Notes: generated by a model from the letters alone, not told the origin. A stretch of 21,770 bases of DNA from CAZEER01 sp964511215 (GCA_964511215.1 CAZEER010000041.1:1-21770), one strand, 5' to 3'. Shown: positions 9,901 through 16,362, numbered from the stretch's first letter. Numbers and translations: made by a program.

Positions 9901-10778
9901 GTAGGACAATAAAGATAAAAGATTTTTTGTGGGAATTTTTTCAAGGCAACAAAAACAAACCTCCTCGTTTAATAGTTGAAAAAGTTAATTCAATTAGATT
10001 TAGTCTATTAGATTTTCCTGAAGAGATGGAAGTTGAAAACTCAACAGGCACGCTAAGATGGACACCAAATATTAACCAGCCTGATGCCCATCGTATTACA
10101 GTAGTTGCTTCAGATGGTTATACAAAAGATGAGCAATCATTTGAAATTTATGCTAATCATTTACCCACAATTGTTTCAAACCCACCCCATATGGGCTTGG
10201 TTGGGGAGCTATTTAAGTATCAAGTTAGAGTTGAGGATATGAATAAAAATGCGATTCTTGAATATACTCTTCTAAAGGGACCCCATGGGATGCAAATGGA
10301 TCGATATGGTAAAATATTATGGGTTCCAAAAGCATCGCAGATTAACAATAACACATTTGAAGTTGCGGTTAGCGATGGGTATGGGACGGATGCTCAGGCT
10401 GCAAAAATATTTATTAATAATGCTCCCACTGTAGTTTCTAATCCAAAACCCGTTGGGTTAACTGGACACTCCTGGCGATATAAAGTTACAACAGAAGATT
10501 TAAATGGAGATAAAGTTGCATATAGGGCAGTAAGATTACCAAAATACGCTCGCTTTGATAAGAAAAAAGCTATTCTAGAGTGGACTCCTCGTAAAAATCA
10601 AATGGGCATGAATGATTTTATTTTGATGGCTGTAGATGAACATGGTGCAACATCAACTCATGAATTTCAGGTACATGTTTTTCATGACCCAAGTTCTAGG
10701 CAACTTGTTAATACAGGTTGGCCACTTATGCTAACATTTGTGGGTGTTGTTTTTGCCTGGGGTATGGCGCAAATATAA
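6921..10778 (+). CDS. Giant secreted FG-GAP and Ig/cadherin-like repeat protein with C-terminal hydrophobic segment
   Basis: This 1285-residue protein has a signal peptide (about residues 1-20). Six acidic loops of the DxDxDG kind start at residues 30, 89, 153, 207, 263 and 310, the spacing expected for an FG-GAP propeller. A Pro/Lys-rich linker covers about 430-505. A first beta domain follows (about 509-610), then six Ig/cadherin-like repeats at about 611-700, 700-787, 787-876, 876-1079, 1080-1165 and 1166-1262. Typical repeat marks are a P-P/S-x-P start, a [DE]-x-N-K-[DN] loop, PEGM-M, and a TG-L-W-TP turn, as in putative Ig (He_PIG-like) domains. The fourth repeat carries an insert of about 118 residues. 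Residues 1268-1285 are hydrophobic and reach the C-terminus. A calcium-stabilised cell-surface or adhesion role is likely from the family but not shown. Confidence 0.8.
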   Translation: MKISKKIIIVFFALSILMGNKIVHMNGTYDLDGDKMLEFIALELDPTNDVFPTAVRYYEIDIDGYQNLIWEFSPPVALEGEFVDAKIGDLDGNGSPELILVMNLLRFGDNSTPHVFIATYDWDGSHFSEIPSASLDVGKENRSLRCNNFQLIDHDADGDDELILALGSPFRGFAIVNSSKSGLSLVKKVRPDQLLIGAGLLYVGVVDYDSDGYEDVIALSPDGNIIKAQAFYNIGGVFDSGHLVKKEIEGLNGILPYSIQLTDWDADGFFDVITPFHSGDIIAFTLTPATLVIEDVPLTTGPLTQVVLEDFNQDTYDDFLVLSSDINALTLVSGADGDVKDIKNAMRDIPYQMQLFSLVPMVDSGVYSGSVIISGWDGSENSTFVIQLGKKSDKLDQGYLVTSDFIQKQLPNLLSNTNDIASEIPEVYVEILPDDNKPLRPQQQQKIITDLGESPGSYIPNTLLLEQREGKVLKEQPRRAIPKKIVRTLEAPKMPKPKEAVGQRLPKHILPRYVLRPGQPFLYEIPKDSSDEFYSFRWESLPPKGMYFLYESKAINWVPTDKQLDAFPISYMVRMKVDELMEASTGLNDEEQVFKATPVLESRDESLWVYVNDPPRFLTQPTITEFIAGAKFTYEPFVQDRNKDATIKFELEVAPEGMVIENDVVTWETDSGHVEVYDVRIVASDGFERTAQEFKLFSRAGVKILSSAPNIASVGTSYSYPVKVWKQKADQEINYKLFYGPDGMLMRPDGTISWTPTPIQIDTVKYAVIASHGVATDTQFVSLFVNHPPIIKSAPIMMNTINAGGIWDFEIKVEDPNKNDKLIYTARKLPEGMRMDPHTGFLRWEPTMNELDFHELQIEISDGHESKFIEAEFFVNSPIKIVSVPPMTATIGEEYKYPIIINDMNKGTLLPFKKVVKVHDISKTRIFSINITDDVVLANIDRFLGDWHNADAIYYVDPKYPADSLVSRLNLKRYTHSVFFEDDRLWVLLETLDGRTIKIKDFLWEFFQGNKNKPPRLIVEKVNSIRFSLLDFPEEMEVENSTGTLRWTPNINQPDAHRITVVASDGYTKDEQSFEIYANHLPTIVSNPPHMGLVGELFKYQVRVEDMNKNAILEYTLLKGPHGMQMDRYGKILWVPKASQINNNTFEVAVSDGYGTDAQAAKIFINNAPTVVSNPKPVGLTGHSWRYKVTTEDLNGDKVAYRAVRLPKYARFDKKKAILEWTPRKNQMGMNDFILMAVDEHGATSTHEFQVHVFHDPSSRQLVNTGWPLMLTFVGVVFAWGMAQI

Positions 10779-10790
10779 TTTCTAGAGAAT

Positions 10791-11962
10791 TTAGATATTA
10801 AATAAACTTTCTAAACGCTTTTCATTTATAACTTGGAAATTAATTCCAATTACCACAAAAGGGAATGTAGGCGCATACTCCTCAATTTTAACCCAATCTT
10901 TTTCTGTTGTTATTATACAATCTGCTCTAAGTTTTTTCGCTTTGAATTCAATGTCTAAAACATGTTTTTTTGAATATTTGAAATGATCTTGGAAAATTTT
11001 AGATCCAATAATTTTACAACCAAATTCTGACCCCACTTTATAAAAATTATCAGGTCTGGCAATTCCTGATAATAAAAAAACTTTTTTATTATCTAGAAAA
11101 TTTGAAGAATTGCTNNNNNNNNNNNNNNNNNNNNNNNNNNNNNNNNNNNNNNNNNNNNNNNNNNNNNNNNNNNNNNNNNNNNNNNNNNNNNNNNNNNNNN
11201 NNNNNNNNNNNNNNCAATTCCTGATAATAAAAAAACTTTTTTATTATCTAGAAAATTTGAAGAATTGCTCAATTTATAATTCATATGAATAATTGACGCT
11301 TTTATTTTTGTTTTAAAAAAAGGTAATGAGGTTTTTTTAATTTTTTTAATTAAAAATGGCTTAGGGTCTTCTTTTGTAATAAAAATAACATCGGCTCTCT
11401 TAATGTAATGCCATGGTTCTCTCAAAGCACCATGCGGTAGTAATTTATGGTCAGAGAGATTGTCGCTGCCATTTATGAGTACTATATCAAGATCTCTGTA
11501 AAGGGAAATGTGTTGAAACCCATCATCCATAATAATTATATCCAATTCAAAATTTTTTACAAGAATCATACCTCCTCGATAACGATTTTCATCTACAATG
11601 ATTGGAGTATTGGTAAGTTTTTTTGCCATCATGATAGGTTCGTCACCAGATTTGTCACAGGTTGAAATAATTTCTTTTCCATTAGATACTAAAATGGGTC
11701 CTTTTGTAGATCGACCATACCCACGGCTAATTATGCCAATTTTGAATTCTTTATTTTGTAGCATTTTACAAATATATATAACCATTGGAGTCTTGCCTGT
11801 TCCTCCTGTGGTCATATTACCTATGCTAATTACGGTGCATGGGAGCTTGTGAGTTATAAAAAAATTATATTTATATAATAGGTTGCGGCAAAAGACTATT
11901 CCTAAATAAAATAAAGACAGCGGAAAAAGAAAGTAAGGGTAAAGATTTCTATACATCTTCAT
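10791..11962 (-). CDS. lpxK: Tetraacyldisaccharide 4'-kinase (split only by an assembly artefact)
   Basis: LpxK phosphorylates the 4' position of the lipid A disaccharide at the inner membrane. The N-terminal part has a hydrophobic anchor and the P-loop GNMTTGGTGKTP, followed by ISRGYGR and DDGFQH, all LpxK marks. The C-terminal part contains TTEKDWVK. The reading frame is interrupted by 100 N at 11115-11214, flanked by an identical 55 bases. Removing one copy and the Ns (155 bases) joins the frames exactly and creates the expected LSGIARPDNFYKVG junction. The corrected protein is 338 residues, normal for LpxK. The ATG at 11962 is preferred over one at 11998 because it gives only a 14-base overlap with the upstream acyltransferase gene; 11956 is also possible. 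Confidence 0.92.
11060..11114. repeat. 55-base direct duplicate, left copy (assembly overlap in lpxK)
   Basis: These 55 bases, starting CAATTCCTGATAATAAAAA and ending AGAATTGCT, occur again unchanged at 11215-11269, directly after the N run. This is the sequence shared by two contig ends and not a biological repeat. Confidence 0.95.
11115..11214. other. Scaffold gap, 100 N (false gap)
   Basis: The run is exactly 100 N, the placeholder commonly used for gaps of unknown length. Both flanks carry the same 55 bases, and the lpxK frame is restored when 155 bases are removed, so no sequence appears to be missing here. Confidence 0.95.
11215..11269. repeat. 55-base direct duplicate, right copy (assembly overlap in lpxK)
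   Basis: Identical to 11060-11114. Only one copy should exist in the genome, judging from the restored lpxK reading frame. Confidence 0.95.
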
Positions 11963-12590
11963 TATTTGTATAGTGCAAATTGCTAACCTCGACATCATGC
12001 ATTCCTTTTAAAAAAGTGTTTGTAGATTCTTTTTGATCGAGTTTGTTATCCAAGAATATAGGTTGTCCGTATTCAATATAAATTTTCCCGAATGGTTTTT
12101 CTAAATAAAAAGTGTCCCAATTTTTAAATCCCCATCTTTTTGTTGAGCAAACACTAATTGGTATAATTGCTGAATTAGTAATTTGTGCTGCCCTAACAAT
12201 TCCAAGTTTTGGAATTTTTGGGGGGCCTGTAGGCCCATCAGGTGTAATAAATAAACGAGCACTTGGTTTTTTTAAAATTTTAATCATTTTTTTATAAGCT
12301 AAATCTCCTTTTTCTTTACTAGATCCTCTTATAACATTCCACCCCCATTTGGTTGCTATCTGTGTTATTAATTCAGCATCTGCATGTGTACCTGCAACAG
12401 CATTAATTGGGTCATTGCGGAGATCGTAAATAATGGATAGGAGCTGTCCATGCCAAACAGAGAAGATAACAGATTGATTATTTTCAATTATCTTTTTATA
12501 ATTATCACGACCTCTTACTATCATAGTGTTTGTGCTGTAACAGAGTTTTATTATTATTTCAACTAGAAAAACTTTAATACTATATAACAC
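11949..12590 (-). CDS. DUF374 lysophospholipid acyltransferase family protein
   Basis: This 213-residue protein matches the DUF374 branch of the lysophospholipid acyltransferase superfamily. It has an N-terminal hydrophobic stretch (residues 1-20), the acyltransferase histidine motif in SVWHGQLL (about 45-52), GTHADAELI with a downstream RGSSKEKGD, and the ITPDGPTGPPKIPKLG loop (about 115-130). Members add acyl chains to lipid substrates at the inner membrane. Its place between lpxB and lpxK suggests a lipid A acyltransferase role, perhaps replacing LpxL, which is inference. It overlaps lpxB by 11 bases and lpxK by 14, pointing to coupled translation. Length is normal for the family. Confidence 0.88.
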   Translation of the reverse strand: MLYSIKVFLVEIIIKLCYSTNTMIVRGRDNYKKIIENNQSVIFSVWHGQLLSIIYDLRNDPINAVAGTHADAELITQIATKWGWNVIRGSSKEKGDLAYKKMIKILKKPSARLFITPDGPTGPPKIPKLGIVRAAQITNSAIIPISVCSTKRWGFKNWDTFYLEKPFGKIYIEYGQPIFLDNKLDQKESTNTFLKGMHDVEVSNLHYTNNEDV

Positions 12591-13725
12591 TATTTTTATA
12601 TGCCTTTGGGTGTTTTTTAATAATGGCTAATGCCGCCCTGTTGTAAACCCCGGAAGGTCCTATTTTATCTTTTATTTTATTTAGATCTGATACCATATTC
12701 TTTCTTATTTTTGATTTTTTATTTAATAGTGGTGTTATTTCCAATGCAATATTTTCCGCAGTCATATTAGTTTGTAATAATTCAGGAATAATTCTATTAT
12801 TTGCTATTAAGTTAACAATTGAAGAATACCTGATCTTTGTATAGAGATTTGCAATACCCCATGAAAGGCTAGATAATTTGTAACATACAACCATTGGGGT
12901 GTTTTCAACAGCACACTCCAAGGTAGCTGTTCCTGAAGCAACAATTGCAGCAGTAGCAAAAATCATTGCTTTTCTACAGTCAAATTCTACTTTACAATTG
13001 CTTGGTATATTTGCTATTGTTACGTATGGTGATTTTCCAATTATAATTTGCAATTTAGGAATTTGTTTTGATAAAATTTCTATCGTATTTAAAAATATCG
13101 GCCAATGGCGGTCAATTTCTTGCTGTCTACTACCTGGCATTAATAGCAATAAAGGCTTCTGGGTATTTAAGTTATGTTTATTATAAAAACTACCTGATGA
13201 TGCGGGACCATGTAGAGTATCTATAAGGGGGTGACCAATATAATTAACAGTTAAGCCTCTTGATTCGTACCAATCTTTTTCAAAAGGAAATATTGATAAT
13301 GCTTGATCTAAAACTTGTTTCATTGTTTCAACCCTATTTTCTTTCCATGCCCACGCTTGTGGAAGGATAAAATATGTAATAGGTATCTTTAGGTTAACTA
13401 ATTTTTTTGCAAGTCTTAAATTAAATCCGGGATAATCGATCAAGATAATTCTATCAGGTTTTTCCTTTTCTATAATTTTCACGGTTTTATTTAATATCTT
13501 AAACATTCTTGGCAAATGTTTAATTATTTCAATAAAACCCATAATTGCTAAATTATCAGTGTGTTCAAAAACACGCATACCGGCTTTTCCCATTGTGTTA
13601 CCACCATGACCAATAAAAGAAGAATATGGAATAATATTTTTGATCGAATTAATTAGGTTACCACCGTGGAATTCCCCAGATGGTTCACCTGCTATTATAA
13701 AAAACTTCATTGGTTTTTTTATCAT
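12580..13725 (-). CDS. lpxB: Lipid-A-disaccharide synthase
   Basis: LpxB condenses UDP-2,3-diacylglucosamine with lipid X to form the beta-1,6 disaccharide of lipid A on the inner face of the inner membrane. The 381-residue product shows the family motifs in order: AGEPSGEFHGG near the N-terminus, IDYPGFNLRLAKKL, PQAWAWKENR, SIFPFEKDWY, IGHPL, LLLMPGSRQQEI and ASGTATLE. Its length nearly equals that of the E. coli enzyme (382). Two starts are possible: ATG at 13725 or at 13710 (MKFFIIAGEPSG). The second puts the conserved motif at the usual distance from the N-terminus, and neither has a clear ribosome-binding site. It is the third gene of a five-gene lipid A operon. Confidence 0.95.
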   Translation of the reverse strand: MIKKPMKFFIIAGEPSGEFHGGNLINSIKNIIPYSSFIGHGGNTMGKAGMRVFEHTDNLAIMGFIEIIKHLPRMFKILNKTVKIIEKEKPDRIILIDYPGFNLRLAKKLVNLKIPITYFILPQAWAWKENRVETMKQVLDQALSIFPFEKDWYESRGLTVNYIGHPLIDTLHGPASSGSFYNKHNLNTQKPLLLLMPGSRQQEIDRHWPIFLNTIEILSKQIPKLQIIIGKSPYVTIANIPSNCKVEFDCRKAMIFATAAIVASGTATLECAVENTPMVVCYKLSSLSWGIANLYTKIRYSSIVNLIANNRIIPELLQTNMTAENIALEITPLLNKKSKIRKNMVSDLNKIKDKIGPSGVYNRAALAIIKKHPKAYKNSVI

Positions 13726-13753
13726 GTTTTAGATATGTACAATTTATAATAAA

Positions 13754-14484
13754 TTATAAAAAAAGAGATTTACCTAAGATACATAAAACCATTAAAAGTA
13801 AATTCTGAAGTGTACGTTTTTCTATCTTTAATGTTTGCTTAATCGTTGAAGGTTCTATTTTATTATTATTAATCCAGGGTGTGTATCGGGGGATAAGTTT
13901 AGGAACATTGTTTTTATAGATAACATATTCAATATCAAAAAGCTTTTCTAATTTTTCTTCTTCCAAATCAATTATCATTGAATATTGAAATGTAAAAAAT
14001 AGAAAAACAATAATTAATAATTCCAACATGTATGGCCCACCTGCAAAAAAAACTATANNNNNNNNNNNNNNNNNNNNNNNNNNNNNNNNNNNNNNNNNNN
14101 NNNNNNNNNNNNNNNNNNNNNNNNNNNNNNNNNNNNNNNNNNNNNNNNNNNNNNNNNAAAAACAATAATTAATAATTCCAACATGTATGGCCCACCTGCA
14201 AAAAAAACTATACCACAATAAATGATGAGGTTACCTACATATAATGGATTTCTTATTCTTGCATAAGGACCAGTTGTACACAATAAGGGCGCGCCTACTT
14301 TTGTTGTTCTTGTGCGTCCCCCAGCATAACTAACTGCATTTAGTCTAATTAATTCTCCAACGATAATTAATAAAATGCCAAACAATGAAAATTTCACCAT
14401 TATCCTAGAAAAGTAAATTAAAGGAATTACAATTGGGATTGGGGTATAACTGCGGTTGGCAAATAAAAAATTTCTTAATTCCAT
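13754..14484 (-). CDS. ICMT/PEMT-like membrane methyltransferase (split only by an assembly artefact)
   Basis: The N-terminal part has hydrophobic helices, then GGRTRTTKVGAPLLCTTGPYARIRNPLYVG broken across residues about 55-84; its core TGPYARIRNPLYVG is the signature of isoprenylcysteine/phospholipid methyltransferase-like membrane enzymes that use S-adenosylmethionine. The C-terminal part has E-EEKLEKLF followed by VPKLIPRYTPW, also typical. The 100 N at 14058-14157 is flanked by an identical 55 bases; removing 155 bases restores one 191-residue frame, normal for the family. The start ATG overlaps the stop of the upstream oxidoreductase by one base. The position inside a lipid A operon suggests a lipid or envelope substrate, but the substrate cannot be read from sequence. 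Confidence 0.82.
14003..14057. repeat. 55-base direct duplicate, left copy (assembly overlap in methyltransferase gene)
   Basis: The 55 bases from AAAAACAATAATTAATAA to AAAAAAACTATA recur unchanged at 14158-14212 on the other side of the N run. The length equals that of the duplicate in lpxK, as expected for a fixed k-mer overlap between contigs. Confidence 0.95.
14058..14157. other. Scaffold gap, 100 N (false gap)
   Basis: The run is exactly 100 N with the same 55 bases on both sides. Collapsing it restores the methyltransferase frame, so no sequence appears to be missing. Confidence 0.95.
14158..14212. repeat. 55-base direct duplicate, right copy (assembly overlap in methyltransferase gene)
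   Basis: Identical to 14003-14057. One of the two copies should be removed together with the Ns. Confidence 0.95.
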
Positions 14485-15473
14485 TAATTAATATCCTGAA
14501 TAATCATTTGTTGGATTTTTAAAGCAACTTCCAATGCGTTTCTACCTTCTTCCCCCGTTACTATCGGAGTTGCATTCCCTTTTATAGATTGTATAAAATT
14601 TTTTAACTCCATATAAAGCGCATCTTTTTTAACTATTGCTGGTTTTTCATATGAAATTAATTTTTTTATATTGCCGTGGCTAAAATTGGCGGATTTTATA
14701 GTATGGGGAGTACGATCATTCTTTGAAATTATTCTATATACTTCTGTTAACCCTTCAAGCATATCAATAGTTGTATATAAGTCTTTTTGAAAAATTTTTA
14801 CTTTCCTTGATTCTACTTGGGCAATTCTACTTGACATAATGCTTGCGACTGTATCATTCTTAAAACGAATTCTAGCATGGGCAACATCTAATGAATTTGT
14901 AAGAATAGATAACCCTGTAGCCTGTATTGTTGTGACATTTGATTTTACTAGAGATAAAAGAATATCAATATCATGAATCATTTTATCTAAAACCACCGGA
15001 ACATCTGTGCCTCTCGTTGTGTATGGAGCTAACCTTTGAATCTCTATGAATTTTGGTTTTATAGGGTAATCTTTTAATGCAAGCAGAGCAGGATTCAACC
15101 TTTCGATGTGCCCTATTTGCATGATTATAGATTTTTCTTTTGCTAATTTTAATAAATGATCTGCTTCTTCTAATGTGCTAGTAATAGGTTTTTCAATAAA
15201 AACATGTTTATTGTTTTTTATACATAATTCTGCAATTTCCCCATGGGAAGAAGTGGGTGTCACAATAGAAACTGCTTCAACATTATTTATAAGATCTGGT
15301 ACATTATTATAGGCTGAAGTATCATACTGGTTAGCAATTTCATACCCTCTTCCTTTATCTGTATCATAAATCCCAACAACGTTTACATCTTGTAATTTTT
15401 TATAGTGCTTTACATGATGTTGACCTAGATGGCCTACTCCAATTATGCCAATATTTATAGGTGCATTTTGCAT
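14484..15473 (-). CDS. Gfo/Idh/MocA family oxidoreductase, GnnA-like
   Basis: This 329-residue NAD(P)-dependent oxidoreductase has an N-terminal Rossmann fold with GVGHLG (12-17), the family motif EKP (94-96) with the catalytic-type Lys95, and a C-terminal domain with MIHDID (165-170). The stretch around RLAPYTTRGTDVPVVLDKM resembles, from memory, UDP-GlcNAc 3-dehydrogenase (GnnA). That enzyme oxidises the 3-OH of UDP-GlcNAc before transamination by GnnB, giving lipid A with amide-linked acyl chains. It is the first gene of the lipid A operon and overlaps the methyltransferase gene by one base, which supports a lipid A sugar role. No gnnB partner lies in the window, so the exact substrate is inference. 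Confidence 0.8.
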   Translation of the reverse strand: MQNAPINIGIIGVGHLGQHHVKHYKKLQDVNVVGIYDTDKGRGYEIANQYDTSAYNNVPDLINNVEAVSIVTPTSSHGEIAELCIKNNKHVFIEKPITSTLEEADHLLKLAKEKSIIMQIGHIERLNPALLALKDYPIKPKFIEIQRLAPYTTRGTDVPVVLDKMIHDIDILLSLVKSNVTTIQATGLSILTNSLDVAHARIRFKNDTVASIMSSRIAQVESRKVKIFQKDLYTTIDMLEGLTEVYRIISKNDRTPHTIKSANFSHGNIKKLISYEKPAIVKKDALYMELKNFIQSIKGNATPIVTGEEGRNALEVALKIQQMIIQDIN

Positions 15474-15588
15474 AGTTCAGTCTAAAATTACATAATTGAA
15501 ATGTGAGATTATAGCTAAGAAAATAAATAAAAGGTTGGGGCATGAAAAATCTTGCTTTTTTTAATTACAAACACCAATTTTTAGTGTA

Positions 15589-15598
15589 AAACGAGGTA
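15589..15598 (+). promoter_or_regulatory. AAACGAGGTA element upstream of the acidic-tail membrane protein
   Basis: The 10-mer AAACGAGGTA lies 17 bases before the ATG at 15616, in TTTTTAGTGTAAAACGAGGTA. The same 10-mer, in a similar setting (TTTTTCGAGTAGTAAACGAGGTA), occurs at 4303-4312 upstream of the FG-GAP gene pair. It may be part of a shared promoter or transcript start region; two copies are thin evidence. Confidence 0.25.
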
Positions 15599-15615
15599 TT
15601 AATGGAGTGTTCATT

Positions 15616-16290
15616 ATGGCTAATGATATTAAGTCTGGTATAGGATATATTATTCCCGCTGCTGGTGTGGTTGGTTTTTTAGTAGCGCTTGTAATGGAAG
15701 AGGCTTTAGCAAGCATTATTATTGCTATTGCAGGTATTCTTATTTGGTTCCTTTATATGCTGGTTATGGAATCCCACATTCCACAACAAATGGGTAATAT
15801 GATTATTTTATTTGGTGTTATGTTATCTGTAGGTATTTTTCTTGGATTTGGAGTTGAACGGCATTTACATGGTGGTTATGTATTACAAGCAGAAGGGCTA
15901 ATTTTTTCGTTAATAATATTATTTTTTTCAGTTCTGACCGGACTGAATTTCCGCAACCAGCAAGCATCATTTAGCGCTTTAAATACAAATAAAAATAGCG
16001 GGGGATTATCTGAAGAGGACCGTAATCTTGTGATGAATGCAATCAATAAAGCTACAGATTCTGCTTCTGGTGGCAGTCAGGATCCACGAGTCATCGTTGT
16101 AAAACAAGAGACAGAAACTAATGATGATATCAATAAAAAAGATCAATTACCACCTGCTGCCAATCCCTATGATCCTTATTTAATGGCCAGTAACCCATAT
16201 TTTTCTTATCCTCCAGATTATTATTATGATGATGATGACGATGATGAATATGAAGATGATTGGGATGAATATGAAGATGACGAGGATTGA
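15616..16290 (+). CDS. Four-helix membrane protein with polyacidic C-terminal tail, function unknown
   Basis: The ATG at 15616 is chosen because GGAG (15604-15607) lies 8 bases before it; an in-frame GTG at 15607 would have no spaced ribosome-binding site. The 224-residue product has four hydrophobic helices at about residues 8-28, 31-51, 58-79 and 88-108, a polar linker with Gly/Ser and Lys, then a Pro/Tyr/Asn stretch (PYDPYLMASNPYFSYPPDYYY). The last 20 or so residues are almost all Asp/Glu with interspersed Tyr/Trp. I do not recognise a family. It stands alone on its strand, divergent from the lipid A operon and convergent with ychF. The tail might bind cations or basic partners, which is a guess. 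Confidence 0.7.
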   Translation: MANDIKSGIGYIIPAAGVVGFLVALVMEEALASIIIAIAGILIWFLYMLVMESHIPQQMGNMIILFGVMLSVGIFLGFGVERHLHGGYVLQAEGLIFSLIILFFSVLTGLNFRNQQASFSALNTNKNSGGLSEEDRNLVMNAINKATDSASGGSQDPRVIVVKQETETNDDINKKDQLPPAANPYDPYLMASNPYFSYPPDYYYDDDDDDEYEDDWDEYEDDED

Positions 16291-16310
16291 TAAATAAATT
16301 TCATATATTA

Positions 16311-16362
16311 TTTAATAAACATTCAGAAAATATTTTCTTTTTAATTAAGATTGTTTATTAAA
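16311..16362. terminator. Possible bidirectional terminator between convergent genes
   Basis: TTTAATAAAC (16311-16320) is the exact reverse complement of GTTTATTAAA (16353-16362), with 32 bases between, which include the small palindrome GAAAATATTTTC followed by TTTTT. It lies between two convergent stops (16290 and 16358). The stem is all A/T apart from one G-C pair, so it is weak, and the right arm overlaps the ychF stop codon. Confidence 0.3.

Noticed and set aside
11110..11292. Plus-strand ORF spanning the lpxK gap
   Set aside because: It consists mostly of Ns plus antisense lpxK sequence, with no start signal or family match.
10791..11998. lpxK as a pseudogene or as two separate genes
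   Set aside because: The break coincides with 100 N and a 55-base duplicated flank; collapsing them restores a normal full-length frame.
14003..14212. 55-base direct repeats as a transposon target duplication or a real tandem repeat
   Set aside because: The same length occurs at another unrelated gap, always touching the Ns, and there is no transposase or inverted end; assembly overlap explains it.
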